Notes: generated by a model from the sequence alone, not told the origin. Shown: positions 1 to 7,816, counted from the first letter of the stretch. The stretch: DNA of 33,200 nt from Paracoccaceae bacterium (GCA_020628545.1 JAHDEX010000044.1:2564-35763); one strand, 5' to 3'. Translations and numbers: made by a program.

Positions 1-449
1 CGCTTTCCAGCGACTGGGCCGCCTCCCAATACAGTGTAACAGGCCGTGACGGCGGGGATGCCAAGGGTGGCACCAACCTGAAAGCCGATCTCGTCTGGTA
101 AGATCACGGCTTGGTTGCTTGGAAGGGCAATATACTCTGCCGCTGTGCCAAATGCGCGTTGCCATTGGCCATTCCAGATCCAGACACGTTCCCCAACGCG
201 AGTCGGTGACACGCCTTCGCCAACGGCCTCAATCACCCCGGCCCCATCGCTGTGAGGGATAATCACGGGAAAGGGCGGTTTCGTAACACCGGGCCTGCCG
301 CCCGCCCGTGCACGGGTGTCTGACGGGTTCACGCCTGAGGTTTCCAGACGCACCAAGACCTCACCCGGCTCAGGGGTTGGCGTTGGCACCTCCGTCAGCG
401 ACAGAACCTCGTTTGCGGGGCCGAACTGGCTGTAAGTGATTGCGCGCAT
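1..449 (-). CDS. NADPH:quinone oxidoreductase, zinc-dependent-ADH superfamily (partial, N-terminal 149 residues)
   Basis: The frame begins at an ATG at 447-449 behind a strong GGAGGAG ribosome site and runs off the left edge. It opens MRAITYSQFGPANEVL and contains GEVLVRLETSGVNPSD, then HSDGAGVIEAVGEGV. These are hallmarks of the GroES-like N-terminal domain of quinone oxidoreductases in the medium-chain dehydrogenase superfamily. The Rossmann domain that binds NADPH would lie beyond the window. Family members reduce quinones or other reactive carbonyls in the cytosol with NADPH. The catalytic-zinc cysteine seen in true alcohol dehydrogenases is not evident near residue 40, which fits the zinc-free quinone reductase branch. 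The gene diverges from pheT across a hairpin-rich 130-bp gap. The substrate cannot be told from this fragment. Confidence 0.85.
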   Translation of the reverse strand, partial: MRAITYSQFGPANEVLSLTEVPTPTPEPGEVLVRLETSGVNPSDTRARAGGRPGVTKPPFPVIIPHSDGAGVIEAVGEGVSPTRVGERVWIWNGQWQRAFGTAAEYIALPSNQAVILPDEIGFQVGATLGIPAVTACYTVLGGGPVAGK

Positions 450-469
450 CCTGTCTCTCCTCCGGCGGT

Positions 470-508
470 GTCGGGATAAATCCCGACCTACGGCATAATG
501 CAGGTCGG
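470..508. repeat. Hairpin repeat, GTAGG-type element (copy 1)
   Basis: Positions 470-477 (GTCGGGAT) and 480-487 (ATCCCGAC) form a perfect 8-bp hairpin. Overlapping it, 483-489 (CCGACCT) pairs with 502-508 (AGGTCGG), so two mutually exclusive folds exist. Read on the minus strand the core is GTAGGTCGGG-TTTA-TCCCGAC, the same pattern as the hairpin downstream of asd at 19013-19038. It lies in the divergent gap between the quinone oxidoreductase gene and pheT. Whether it acts on either transcript or is only a dispersed repeat cannot be decided here. Confidence 0.6.
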
Positions 509-579
509 ACGCCATCTTTTCCCGGCCCGTGGATTGCGTTAGGAACCCTCGACACAGCTTTGACCGAAAGACGAGACTT

Positions 580-2976
580 ATGAAATTCACGCTCTCCTGG
601 CTGAAATCGCACCTCGAGACGACCGCGTCTGTTGACGAGATCGTGGAGGCGCTGACCGATCTTGGGCTTGAGGTCGAAGGGGTGGAGAACCCCGCTGAAA
701 AGCTGTCTGATTTTACAATCGGCTATGTCGAGAGTGCCGAAAAACATCCGGATGCGGATAAGCTGAAGGTTTGCCAGGTGCAGACAAAGGACGGCCCGAC
801 GCAGATTATCTGTGGTGCGCCTAACGCGCGGGCCGGGATTACGGTGGTGATCGCGTCACCCGGCACCTATGTGCCCGGGATCGATACAACCATTGGCGTT
901 GGCAAGATCCGTGGCGTCGAAAGCTATGGCATGATGTGTTCCGAGCGCGAGATGGAGCTGTCGGACGAACACGACGGGATCATCGAGCTGCCATCGGGAG
1001 AGGTGGGTCAAAGCTTCACGGATTGGCTCGCCGATAACGATGCGGCCAAGGTTGACCCGGTGATCGAGATTGCGATCACCCCAAATCGCCCGGATGCTTT
1101 GGGCGTACGCGGTGTGGCACGTGACCTTGCGGCGCGTGGCCTTGGGGTCATGAAGGATCGCACGGTTCATCCGGTGGCAGCCTCCTTCACCTCCGACCTA
1201 ACGGTCAGCATCGCTGACGACACGCTGGATGGCTGCCCGCTGTTCACCGGGCGGTTGATCAAGGGTGTGAAGAATGGCCCGTCGCCGCAGTGGTTGCAGG
1301 ATCTGTTGCGCGCGATTGGCTTGCGCCCGATTTCTTTCCTCGTCGATGTGACGAATTTCTTCACTTACGATCTGAACCGCCCCTTGCACGTTTTTGATGC
1401 CGACAAGGTTGCAGGCAACCTGCGCGTGCATCGTGCCGAAGGCGGTGAGACGCTGATGGCGCTCGATGACAAGGAATACACCTTCCAAGAAGGACAGATG
1501 GTCATTTCCGACGATAACGGCCCGGAAAGCATTGCGGGGATCATGGGAGGTGCTGAGACGGGCTGCACCGAAGAGACGGTGAATGTCTTTGTCGAAAGCG
1601 CGTATTGGGATCCGGTGCAGATCGCTTACGCGGGCCGCGCGCTCAAGATCAACTCCGACGCGCGTTACCGATTTGAACGGGGCGTGGACCCGGCCTTTAC
1701 GCCGGAAGGGCTGGAACATGCGGTGCGGATGATCGTGGATCACGCAGGGGGTGAGGTGTCAGAGGTGATCGTCACGGGCGCGGTGCCAGATGTGTCCCGC
1801 GCCTATCAGCTCGATACTGACCGCGTCGTGTCGCTCGTGGGGATGGAGATCCCGGCGGATGTGCAGCGCAGGACCCTGACTGATCTCGGTTTCACGCTGG
1901 ATGCCAAAGATATGGCGAGCGTTCCAAGCTGGCGACCGGACGTGCTGGGCGAGGCTGATCTGGTGGAAGAGGTTGCGCGGGTGGCCTCGCTGACGAAACT
2001 GGAGGGCAAACCCTTACATCGCGCGCCGGGCGTGGCGCGGCCGGTGCTCACGCCGATGCAAAAGCGGGCCTCCGCCGCGCGGCGGACGACCGCGGCGCTG
2101 GGCTACAACGAATGTGTGTCTTACAGCTTTATCGACCAGCAGGCGGCGTCACTTTTTGGTGGTGGTGATGATGCGACGATGCTGGAGAACCCGATCTCCA
2201 GCGACATGTCGCATATGCGCCCGAGCCTTTTGCCAAGCCTTTTGCGGGCCGCCGCGCGCAATCAGGCCCGTGGCTTTGCTGATTGTGCCCTGTTTGAGGT
2301 GGGGCATGCATTCCATGGCGGCGAGCCCGAAGAGCAGCATTTACAGGTTGCCGGTATCCTTGCTGGCCGGACCGGGCCAAAGGATCTGCGCGGGGAAAGC
2401 CGCGCTGTCGATGTCTACGACGCAAAGGCGGATATTGAGGCGGTGCTGGCCAGCATCGGCGCGCCTGCGAAAGTGCAGATCCTGCGCGGTGGCGACGGCT
2501 GGTGGCATCCAGGGCGGCATGGGCGGATCTGTCTGGGGCCAAAGAAGGTTCTTGGCGTGTTTGGTGAAATCCACCCGAAGGTCCTGGCCGAGATGGACGT
2601 AAAAGGACCCGTTGTCGGCTTCACCGTTTATCCTGAAGAGGTGCCGCTGCCGCGCAAATCCGCAACCGCGCGGGCCGCACTGCAGGCGACGGACTTGCAA
2701 GCGGTTGAACGCGACTTTGCCTTCGTCGTGGATGCGGATGTTGAAGCGCTGACGCTGGTGAACGCCGCGGCTGGTGCAGACAAGGCGCTGATCAGCGACG
2801 TGCGGGTCTTTGATGAGTTCATTGGCGGATCGCTCGGCGACGGGAAAAAGTCGCTGGCCGTGACCGTGCGGTTGCAACCGACGGATGCCACGTTGAAGGA
2901 TGCGGATATTGAGGCGGTGGCAGCAAAGATTGTCGAGAAGGTGACGAAAGCAACAGGCGGCGTATTGCGCGGCTGA
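580..2976 (+). CDS. pheT: Phenylalanine--tRNA ligase beta subunit
   Basis: This 798-residue protein is the large subunit of the (alpha-beta)2 phenylalanyl-tRNA synthetase, which charges tRNA-Phe in the cytosol. The start at 580 gives the canonical opening MKFTLSWLKSHLE. An upstream in-frame GTG at 529 would add 17 residues that do not resemble the family. Domains in order are the EMAP-like tRNA-binding domain (about residues 39-150, with the CGAPNARAG segment), the B3/B4 editing domain (about 210-385), the B5 domain (about 400-475), the catalytic-like core, and a C-terminal FDX-ACB anticodon-binding domain (about 705-798, ending in the DATLKDADIEAV segment). The length is normal for alphaproteobacteria. 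No pheS lies beside it: the gene upstream is a divergent oxidoreductase and the one downstream is ytoQ. The ribosome site before 580 is weak. Confidence 0.97.
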   Translation: MKFTLSWLKSHLETTASVDEIVEALTDLGLEVEGVENPAEKLSDFTIGYVESAEKHPDADKLKVCQVQTKDGPTQIICGAPNARAGITVVIASPGTYVPGIDTTIGVGKIRGVESYGMMCSEREMELSDEHDGIIELPSGEVGQSFTDWLADNDAAKVDPVIEIAITPNRPDALGVRGVARDLAARGLGVMKDRTVHPVAASFTSDLTVSIADDTLDGCPLFTGRLIKGVKNGPSPQWLQDLLRAIGLRPISFLVDVTNFFTYDLNRPLHVFDADKVAGNLRVHRAEGGETLMALDDKEYTFQEGQMVISDDNGPESIAGIMGGAETGCTEETVNVFVESAYWDPVQIAYAGRALKINSDARYRFERGVDPAFTPEGLEHAVRMIVDHAGGEVSEVIVTGAVPDVSRAYQLDTDRVVSLVGMEIPADVQRRTLTDLGFTLDAKDMASVPSWRPDVLGEADLVEEVARVASLTKLEGKPLHRAPGVARPVLTPMQKRASAARRTTAALGYNECVSYSFIDQQAASLFGGGDDATMLENPISSDMSHMRPSLLPSLLRAAARNQARGFADCALFEVGHAFHGGEPEEQHLQVAGILAGRTGPKDLRGESRAVDVYDAKADIEAVLASIGAPAKVQILRGGDGWWHPGRHGRICLGPKKVLGVFGEIHPKVLAEMDVKGPVVGFTVYPEEVPLPRKSATARAALQATDLQAVERDFAFVVDADVEALTLVNAAAGADKALISDVRVFDEFIGGSLGDGKKSLAVTVRLQPTDATLKDADIEAVAAKIVEKVTKATGGVLRG

Positions 2977-3013
2977 TTTTGGTGGTCGGGCCCCGCCCGC
3001 CCAACCCCTTTTT

Positions 3014-3059
3014 CGGGGCTCCGCCCCGGACCCCGAGGTATTTTTGGCAAGAAGAAAGA
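3014..3059 (+). repeat. Hairpin plus 25-base repeat (copy 1) after pheT
   Basis: CGGGGC (3014-3019) and GCCCCG (3023-3028) form a tight hairpin. It is followed at 3035-3059 by a 25-base segment that begins GAGGTATTTTT and ends AAGAAGAAAGA. The same segment recurs at 32000-32024 with 23 of 25 bases identical. The hairpin followed by TATTTTT could end pheT transcription. The purine-rich tail runs straight into the ytoQ start and probably supplies its ribosome site. Confidence 0.6.
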
Positions 3060-3069
3060 AGAGGCGCAT

Positions 3070-3513
3070 ATGCAAGTCTATCTGTCAGGCGAAATTCACA
3101 CCGATTGGCGCGATGAGATTATTGCGGGTGCGGGGGATATGGATATCCACTTTACTTCGCCGGTGACCGATCACGCGGCCTCTGATGATTGCGGCGTCGC
3201 GATCATGGGCGCGGAGCCGGACAAATTCTGGCATGATCACAAGGGTGCCAAGCTGAATGCGATCCGTACGCGGCACGCGATTGAAACTGCGGATATCGTC
3301 GTGGTGCGCTTTGGCGAGAAATACAAACAGTGGAATGCCGCGTTCGACGCGGGCTATGCGGCTGCCTTGGGCAAATCATTGATCGTGATGCATCAAGCTG
3401 AGCATCAACACGCCCTCAAAGAGGTCGATGCTGCGGCACTTGCCGTTGTGGAAACGCCGCAGCAGGTGGTTGAGATTTTGCGTTATGTCACGCAAGGCGA
3501 TTTGCCCGGTTAA
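3070..3513 (+). CDS. ytoQ: YtoQ family protein
   Basis: The 147-residue product opens MQVYLSGEIHTDWRDEI, the typical start of the YtoQ family. Those proteins share the nucleoside 2-deoxyribosyltransferase-like fold but have no established function. The conserved segments DDCGVAIMG (about residues 39-47), LNAIRTRHAIETADIVVVRFGEKYKQWNAAFDAG in several blocks (about 61-96) and a GKSLIVMH strand are all present, and the length is normal. The purine-rich stretch just before the ATG serves as the ribosome site. The gene is convergent with the downstream glutathione transferase and their ends overlap by 3 bases (3510-3512). Identity with the family is clear; the biochemical role is unknown. Confidence 0.88.
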   Translation: MQVYLSGEIHTDWRDEIIAGAGDMDIHFTSPVTDHAASDDCGVAIMGAEPDKFWHDHKGAKLNAIRTRHAIETADIVVVRFGEKYKQWNAAFDAGYAAALGKSLIVMHQAEHQHALKEVDAAALAVVETPQQVVEILRYVTQGDLPG

Positions 3514-4208
3514 GTTGGGCGCGCCGGGATGTTCTTGGCCTTGTCCACCGCAGGCCGCGCCATGAAACGGTCGAGGTAGGCAGGCACGTTTGTGAGATCA
3601 TCAAAGCCCACCACGTCGCGGGTTTCATAGAAGTTCAGCGCGTTCAGCCATGGCGCAATCGCCATGTCGGCGATGGAATAGTCGCCTGCGATCCAGTCTT
3701 TGCCGTCGAGCGCGCCGTCCAGGACGCCGAGCAGACGAATGGCCTCATCGCGGTAGCGTTCGCGTGGGCGCGGGTCGTCGATGTCCTTGCCCGCGAACTT
3801 GTAGAAAAAGCCCATCTGTCCGAACATTGGTCCAAGCCCGCCCATCTGGAACATGAGCCATTGGGTCACGATGGCTTTCTCATTTGCAGTGTTGCCCAGG
3901 AACTTGCCCGATTTCTCGGCCAAATACAGCAGGATCGCGCCTGACTCCCACAGACCCAGAGGACCATCGGGGCCGTTGGGGTCAATGATTGCGGGGATCT
4001 TGTTGTTTGGGTTGAGCGACAAAAACTCCGGGCTTTTGACGTCAGAGTCGGACAGCGTGACCAAGTGAGGTTCGTAATCAAGGCCCATTTCTTCCAGCGC
4101 AATGGAGGCTTTGACACCATTGGGCGTTGGGAAAGCATAAAGCTGAATAACGTCAGGGTTCTTGGCGGGCCATTTTTGGGTAATGGGGAATTGGCTCAGA
4201 TCAGGCAT
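3510..4208 (-). CDS. Glutathione S-transferase family protein (YghU/Ure2p-like)
   Basis: The 232-residue cytosolic protein has a thioredoxin-like N-terminal domain (about residues 18-105) and an all-helical C-terminal domain (about 115-220). The segment LYAFPTPNGVKASIALEEM (23-41) carries the Thr-Pro-Asn motif that binds glutathione in Nu-class/Ure2p-like enzymes. NPNNKIPAI supplies the cis-proline, and LWESGAILLYLAEK supplies the Glu-Ser pair that contacts the gamma-glutamyl group. Related enzymes reduce disulfides or organic peroxides with glutathione. The ATG has an AAGGAC ribosome site. The gene diverges from mscL across about 150 bp that contains an inverted repeat (CTATGGG 4242-4248, CCCATAG 4267-4273). 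The natural substrate is unknown. Confidence 0.9.
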   Translation of the reverse strand: MPDLSQFPITQKWPAKNPDVIQLYAFPTPNGVKASIALEEMGLDYEPHLVTLSDSDVKSPEFLSLNPNNKIPAIIDPNGPDGPLGLWESGAILLYLAEKSGKFLGNTANEKAIVTQWLMFQMGGLGPMFGQMGFFYKFAGKDIDDPRPRERYRDEAIRLLGVLDGALDGKDWIAGDYSIADMAIAPWLNALNFYETRDVVGFDDLTNVPAYLDRFMARPAVDKAKNIPARPT

Positions 4209-4359
4209 GTGTCGTCCTTTTTACAATCGGCAACTTCAAACCTATGGGGAAACGTAGCAAAAAAAACCCATAGAAATCATGCATTTTTGCGGTATCAGTG
4301 TGCTTGTCCGCACAGATAGGAAGCCAATTGTGCGTGGGAACTGAAAGAGGGGAAAAACA

Positions 4360-4746
4360 ATGATCAATGAATTTAAGGACTTTATTGCCAAAGGCAATGT
4401 CATGGACATGGCCGTTGGTATCATCATCGGCGCAGCCTTCACCGCGATTGTGACGTCGTTGGTAGACGATCTGATCAATCCCATCATCGGCCTCTTTATG
4501 GGGGGTGTCGATTTTGGTGGGCTTTCCGCGTCTGTTGGTGAAGCGACCTTCACTTACGGTAACTTCATCATGGCGGTCATCAACTTCCTGATTATCGCAT
4601 GGGTTGTCTTTATCCTGGTCAAAATGGTGAACCGGGCGAAAGATGCCGCGATGGGTGCGGAAGAGGAAAAGCCTGAAGAGCCTGCTGGCCCGACCCAGGA
4701 AGAACTGCTGATGGAGATCCGTGACGCTTTGAAAGCACGCGCCTGA
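4360..4746 (+). CDS. mscL: Large-conductance mechanosensitive channel
   Basis: The 128-residue inner-membrane protein matches MscL along its whole length. The N-terminal amphipathic helix [20 protein letters not shown] leads into TM1 (about residues 15-43, with the glycine/alanine-rich pore lining). A periplasmic loop follows, then TM2 (about 65-90, [20 protein letters not shown]) and a charged cytosolic bundle rich in Glu. The pentameric channel opens under membrane tension to release solutes during hypo-osmotic shock, as expected for a marine bacterium. A GAGGGG ribosome site precedes the ATG. A textbook terminator follows 25 bases after the stop, so it is probably a single-gene transcript. 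Confidence 0.96.
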   Translation: MINEFKDFIAKGNVMDMAVGIIIGAAFTAIVTSLVDDLINPIIGLFMGGVDFGGLSASVGEATFTYGNFIMAVINFLIIAWVVFILVKMVNRAKDAAMGAEEEKPEEPAGPTQEELLMEIRDALKARA

Positions 4747-4771
4747 TCGCAACCACGTTTGACCAAAGGTT

Positions 4772-4805
4772 GGCCCGCGCCACTGCGCGGGCCTTTCCTA
4801 TTTTT
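4772..4805 (+). terminator. Rho-independent terminator of mscL
   Basis: GGCCCGCGC (4772-4780) and GCGCGGGCC (4785-4793) form a perfect 9-bp stem with a four-base CACT loop, followed by a T-rich tract to 4805. The T tract overlaps the 3' end of the convergent ald gene. On the other strand the hairpin lacks a T tract. Confidence 0.92.
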
Positions 4806-5916
4806 TGAGGGCGAGTTGGGGTGAGAGAACATCCAGCCCCAGGGCTCTGCCCACCGCAAAGTAGGTGAGATGCCCGGCATGCACGTTCAACCCGTTCAAA
4901 AGATGGGGGTCATCCTCGCAGGCCTGCCGCCACCCTTTGTCTGCCAGTGAGAGCATGAACGGCATGGTGGCATTGCCAAGGGCAATGGTGGATGTGCGCG
5001 CAACCGCGCCGGGCATGTTCGCGACGCAATAGTGCATGATGCCGTCCACGTCGTAGATCGGGTCTTCATGTGTTGTGGCCCGTGACGTTTCAAAACATCC
5101 TCCCTGATCGATGGCCACGTCAACAAGTGCGGCACCCGGTTTCAACTCGGACAGTTGCGCTTTGGAAATCAGCTTGGGGGCAGCGGCCCCGGGGATCAGC
5201 ACGGCACCGATGATGAGGTCTGCCTCTGCGGCGAGCTCTGCGGTGTTGCCCGCGCTGGCATAGGAGGTTTTGAAAGTGCCACCAAAGACGTCGTCGAGAT
5301 AACGCAGCCGGGCGAGCGACCTGTCGGAAACGGTGACGTCTGCACCCATGCCACTGGCGATCTTCGCGGCGTGAGTGCCAACGACCCCGCCGCCAATGAC
5401 AAGAACCTTGGCCGGACCAACACCCGGGACACCGCCCATCAGGACACCGCGACCGCCATTGGCCTTCTGCAGGGTCCAGGCGCCAACCTGCGGGGCGAGG
5501 CGGCCCGCGACCTCAGACATCGGTGCCAGAAGTGGCAGGCCACCGCGATCGTCGGTGACGGTTTCGTAGGCGATGCAGGTCGCGCCGGAGGCCAAAAGGT
5601 CGTGGGTCTGGTCCGGGTCTGGGGCCAGGTGGAGGTAGGTGAACAGAATCTGACCTTCGCGCAGCATCTTGCGCTCAACCGCCTGCGGTTCCTTGACCTT
5701 CACGATCATGTCGGCGGTTGCGAAGATGTCGGCCGGGTCTTCTGCCAAGGTGGCCCCTGCCGCGATGTAGTCAGCGTCCGTGAACCCCGCGCCGTCGCCA
5801 GCGCTTGTCTGTACTGTCACGGTGTGTCCGTGGGCAATGGCCTCGCGCGCGGCGTTGGGCGTCAGGCCCACACGAAATTCCTGCGGTTTGATCTCTTTTG
5901 GGCATCCGATATGCAT
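4798..5916 (-). CDS. ald: Alanine dehydrogenase
   Basis: The 372-residue protein interconverts L-alanine and pyruvate plus ammonia with NAD, linking amino-acid carbon and nitrogen in the cytosol. The substrate-binding residues of the family are visible: Arg15 in the segment EFRVGLTP, Lys75 in VKVKEP and His96 in YLHLA. The Rossmann nucleotide-binding loop is VIGGGVVGTHAAK (about 173-185). VDVAIDQGGCFETS includes the conserved aspartate (about 270), and HYCVANMPGAVARTST is the usual C-terminal signature. The length is normal. A GGAG ribosome site precedes the ATG. The gene diverges from an Lrp/AsnC regulator, the common arrangement for AldR-controlled ald genes. Confidence 0.96.
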   Translation of the reverse strand: MHIGCPKEIKPQEFRVGLTPNAAREAIAHGHTVTVQTSAGDGAGFTDADYIAAGATLAEDPADIFATADMIVKVKEPQAVERKMLREGQILFTYLHLAPDPDQTHDLLASGATCIAYETVTDDRGGLPLLAPMSEVAGRLAPQVGAWTLQKANGGRGVLMGGVPGVGPAKVLVIGGGVVGTHAAKIASGMGADVTVSDRSLARLRYLDDVFGGTFKTSYASAGNTAELAAEADLIIGAVLIPGAAAPKLISKAQLSELKPGAALVDVAIDQGGCFETSRATTHEDPIYDVDGIMHYCVANMPGAVARTSTIALGNATMPFMLSLADKGWRQACEDDPHLLNGLNVHAGHLTYFAVGRALGLDVLSPQLALKK

Positions 5917-5979
5917 TGTTGTCTCCTTCTCCCCACGGTGAGTGTGTCAGGTTCGCCGCGAAATTGTCTGTGGAAGTGC

Positions 5980-5997
5980 ATTGCGTGTGAGCGCAAT
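5980..5997. promoter_or_regulatory. Candidate AldR/Lrp operator
   Basis: ATTGCG (5980-5985) and CGCAAT (5992-5997) form a perfect 6-bp inverted repeat with a 6-base spacer in the ald/regulator gap, 63 bases from the ald start and 53 from the regulator start. The position and symmetry suit an Lrp/AsnC-family dimer. Binding is inferred. Confidence 0.5.
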
Positions 5998-6050
5998 CAT
6001 TCGTAGAAAATTGCAGTAAATCGGTCTCTTGCGCAGGAAATTTGTGAAGA

Positions 6051-6509
6051 ATGGACATTGACCACATAGATCGTCGCATATTGGAGGTGCTGCAAAAGGC
6101 GGGACGCATGTCAAACGCGGACCTCGCCGATCGCGTTCACCTGTCTGCCTCGGCCTGTCACCGTCGGGTGCAACGGTTGGAAAAGGAAGGCTACATTCGC
6201 GATTACGTCGCGTTGCTGGACGCAAGAAAAATGGGGCGGCCAACGACGGTCTTCGTAGAGATCACCTTGTCTGGTCAGGCTGACGAAGTGCTTGATGCGT
6301 TTGAAAAGGCGGTGGCGCGCGTGCCGGATGTTCTGGAATGCCATTTGATGGCTGGGACAGCGGATTATCTTTTGAAGGTCGTGGCGGGCGATACGGAAGA
6401 CTTTGCGCGTATCCATCGCAAGCACTTGGCGACGTTGCCGGGCGTCGCGCAGCTTCAGTCCAGTTTTGCGCTGCGCACGGTGCGGAACACAACGGCAATG
6501 CCGGTTTAG
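6051..6509 (+). CDS. Lrp/AsnC family transcriptional regulator, probable activator of ald
   Basis: The 152-residue protein has the standard two-domain layout. A winged helix-turn-helix covers about residues 4-60, with DRRILEVLQKAGRMSNADLA, then SASACHRRVQRLEKEGYI as recognition helix and wing. The RAM ligand-binding domain (about 70-145) includes the segment VLECHLMAGTADYLLKVV. RAM domains bind amino acids at dimer interfaces and change the oligomeric state. The divergent position next to ald suggests an AldR-like role, sensing alanine or another amino acid and switching ald; this is inferred from context. The ribosome site is weak. The AT-rich gap holds an 18-bp symmetrical site. Confidence 0.92.
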   Translation: MDIDHIDRRILEVLQKAGRMSNADLADRVHLSASACHRRVQRLEKEGYIRDYVALLDARKMGRPTTVFVEITLSGQADEVLDAFEKAVARVPDVLECHLMAGTADYLLKVVAGDTEDFARIHRKHLATLPGVAQLQSSFALRTVRNTTAMPV

Positions 6510-6546
6510 GTGGCGCCGCCCCGAAGCGACGGCGCCTTGCAGATCA

Positions 6547-7116
6547 TTAAGCGGCGAGAGGCTTGTCGCCACGTTTCCAAAGCAATGGGTGGAAGACTTC
6601 GTCAACCGGCGTCTGTGCCATGTGGTTGATGTAGTTTGACATCGTCTTTTGCGCGAGGCCCAGAACCACGTCGAGCACGGCGCGGTGCCCGTAACCTGCA
6701 TCGAAGAATGCTTTCATCTGGTCCTCGGTGACGTTCCCGCGCTGACGGACCATCTGGATCGTGAATGTGCGGAGAGCTTCGAGTTTTGTTGTCGGCAGGG
6801 GGGTTTCATTGCGCAGCGCCTCTGAAATCTCATCAGAAACCTTCATCATCTTCGCGATCCCGGTGTGGGCGGGGACGCAGTAATGGCACTCGTGTTCAAC
6901 GTTGATGGCTTGCCACACAACCGTGAGCTCTTCCGCGTCGAATTCAGTCTCGGTGAAAAGCTTGTGCAGCATCTGGTAGCCTTCGTAGGCTTGCGGGCTT
7001 TCCGCCAGAACCTTGTGCAATCCGGGCAAGCGGCCAAACGCTTTCTGAGAGTTTTCGAGAAGCGGCTTTGAACCTTCGGGCGCGGTTTCCAGGGTATGGG
7101 ATGGGAAGTCGGTCAT
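6547..7116 (-). CDS. Carboxymuconolactone decarboxylase/AhpD-like family protein
   Basis: The 189-residue product belongs to the AhpD-like CMD superfamily of small helical proteins. The diagnostic motif is NVEHECHYCVPAH (residues 72-84), giving Glu76, redox Cys77 and Cys80 and His84 in the Cys-x-x-Cys-x3-His layout of peroxidase-related AhpD folds. I chose the ATG at 7114-7116 because GGAG sits 8 bases upstream; a TTG at 7134 in frame has no such site. Such proteins use the cysteine pair in thiol peroxidase or disulfide relay reactions. The gene diverges from a TetR regulator over two tandem operators, so it is very likely the regulator's main target. The physiological oxidant or substrate is unknown. 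Confidence 0.9.
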   Translation of the reverse strand: MTDFPSHTLETAPEGSKPLLENSQKAFGRLPGLHKVLAESPQAYEGYQMLHKLFTETEFDAEELTVVWQAINVEHECHYCVPAHTGIAKMMKVSDEISEALRNETPLPTTKLEALRTFTIQMVRQRGNVTEDQMKAFFDAGYGHRAVLDVVLGLAQKTMSNYINHMAQTPVDEVFHPLLWKRGDKPLAA

Positions 7117-7167
7117 GTCGGTTGCTCCATTCAAGATACGTGACGTTTTTTGACGTTTAGGCTTTCA

Positions 7168-7181
7168 TGAGTGATCACTCA
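7168..7181. promoter_or_regulatory. TetR-type operator 1 (perfect palindrome)
   Basis: TGAGTGATCACTCA is a perfect 14-bp palindrome in the divergent gap between the CMD gene and the tetR-family gene. A related site, TGAGTAATCGTTCA, lies 24 bp away centre to centre (7192-7205). The pair suggests autoregulation and control of the divergent gene. Confidence 0.65.
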
Positions 7182-7185
7182 AGAA

Positions 7186-7205
7186 TATAATTGAGTAATC
7201 GTTCA
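7186..7205 (+). promoter_or_regulatory. -10 box and operator 2 of the tetR-family gene
   Basis: TATAAT (7186-7191) is a consensus -10 hexamer in the sense of the regulator gene. It is wedged between operator 1 and operator 2 (7192-7205, TGAGTAATCGTTCA). The predicted start site would fall inside operator 2, leaving a leader of only about 10 bases and no clear ribosome site before the ATG at 7210. No good -35 box is visible at the usual spacing. Confidence 0.55.
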
Positions 7206-7209
7206 AGAA

Positions 7210-7812
7210 ATGGTGAAGAGCTTGCCGCGCAAACCGGAATACGACCGAGACGAGTTGATTGACCGCGCCCGAGATCTGTTTTGGAAGCAGGGCTGGGCTG
7301 GTACGTCTTTGAAAGACCTGGAGAATGTATTGAAGCTGAAACCCGGCAGCTTCTACGCGGCGTTTGGGTCCAAGGACGCGTTGTTCGCGCTGGCGATGGA
7401 TCGGTATGTCGCGGATGGCGCGCGCCGCATCGAACGTTTGGTGATGGAACGTGGCCCGCTGGGCGCGCTGCAGACATTTCCTTTTGAGGTCATCTCGCGC
7501 GTGGATGCCCCTGCAAAGGCCTGCATGTTGTCAAAAACCGTGCTTGAAATGAGCGGGCGAAACCATGAGCTGGCGGACGTGGCCAATCGGCACCTTCAGA
7601 CGATGGAAGCCCATTTCGCCAATGCCTTCACGGACGCTCAAGCGCTTGGCGAAATCGCACCGGACCACGATCCGCAAACGCTGGCGCGGCGATATCAGTC
7701 GGACTTGATGGGCTTGCGCATTTCGGCAGAGCGCGACGGGGTCGATGCGCATGCGATTGCGCAAGAGATCGCAAACAGCCTCGGGCGTCTTGCTCCGGTG
7801 CAAGGACACTAG
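7210..7812 (+). CDS. TetR/AcrR family transcriptional regulator
   Basis: The 200-residue protein has an N-terminal TetR helix-turn-helix (about residues 13-60). DELIDRARDLFWKQGWAGTS leads into the recognition helix region LKPGSFYAAFGSKDALFA, the standard family signature. The remaining helical domain (about 75-190) would bind an inducer and dimerise. The end is convergent with the small beta-helix gene, 4 bases apart. Two related palindromes over its own promoter indicate autorepression and repression of the divergent AhpD-like gene. The inducer is unknown; the neighbour's redox cysteines make an electrophile or oxidant a reasonable guess. Confidence 0.9.
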   Translation: MVKSLPRKPEYDRDELIDRARDLFWKQGWAGTSLKDLENVLKLKPGSFYAAFGSKDALFALAMDRYVADGARRIERLVMERGPLGALQTFPFEVISRVDAPAKACMLSKTVLEMSGRNHELADVANRHLQTMEAHFANAFTDAQALGEIAPDHDPQTLARRYQSDLMGLRISAERDGVDAHAIAQEIANSLGRLAPVQGH

Positions 7813-7816
7813 CCGG

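Noticed and set aside
5155..6006. A 283-codon plus-strand frame opposite alanine dehydrogenase
   Set aside because: It is antisense to ald, whose active-site residues are all present, and shows no domain or ribosome site of its own.
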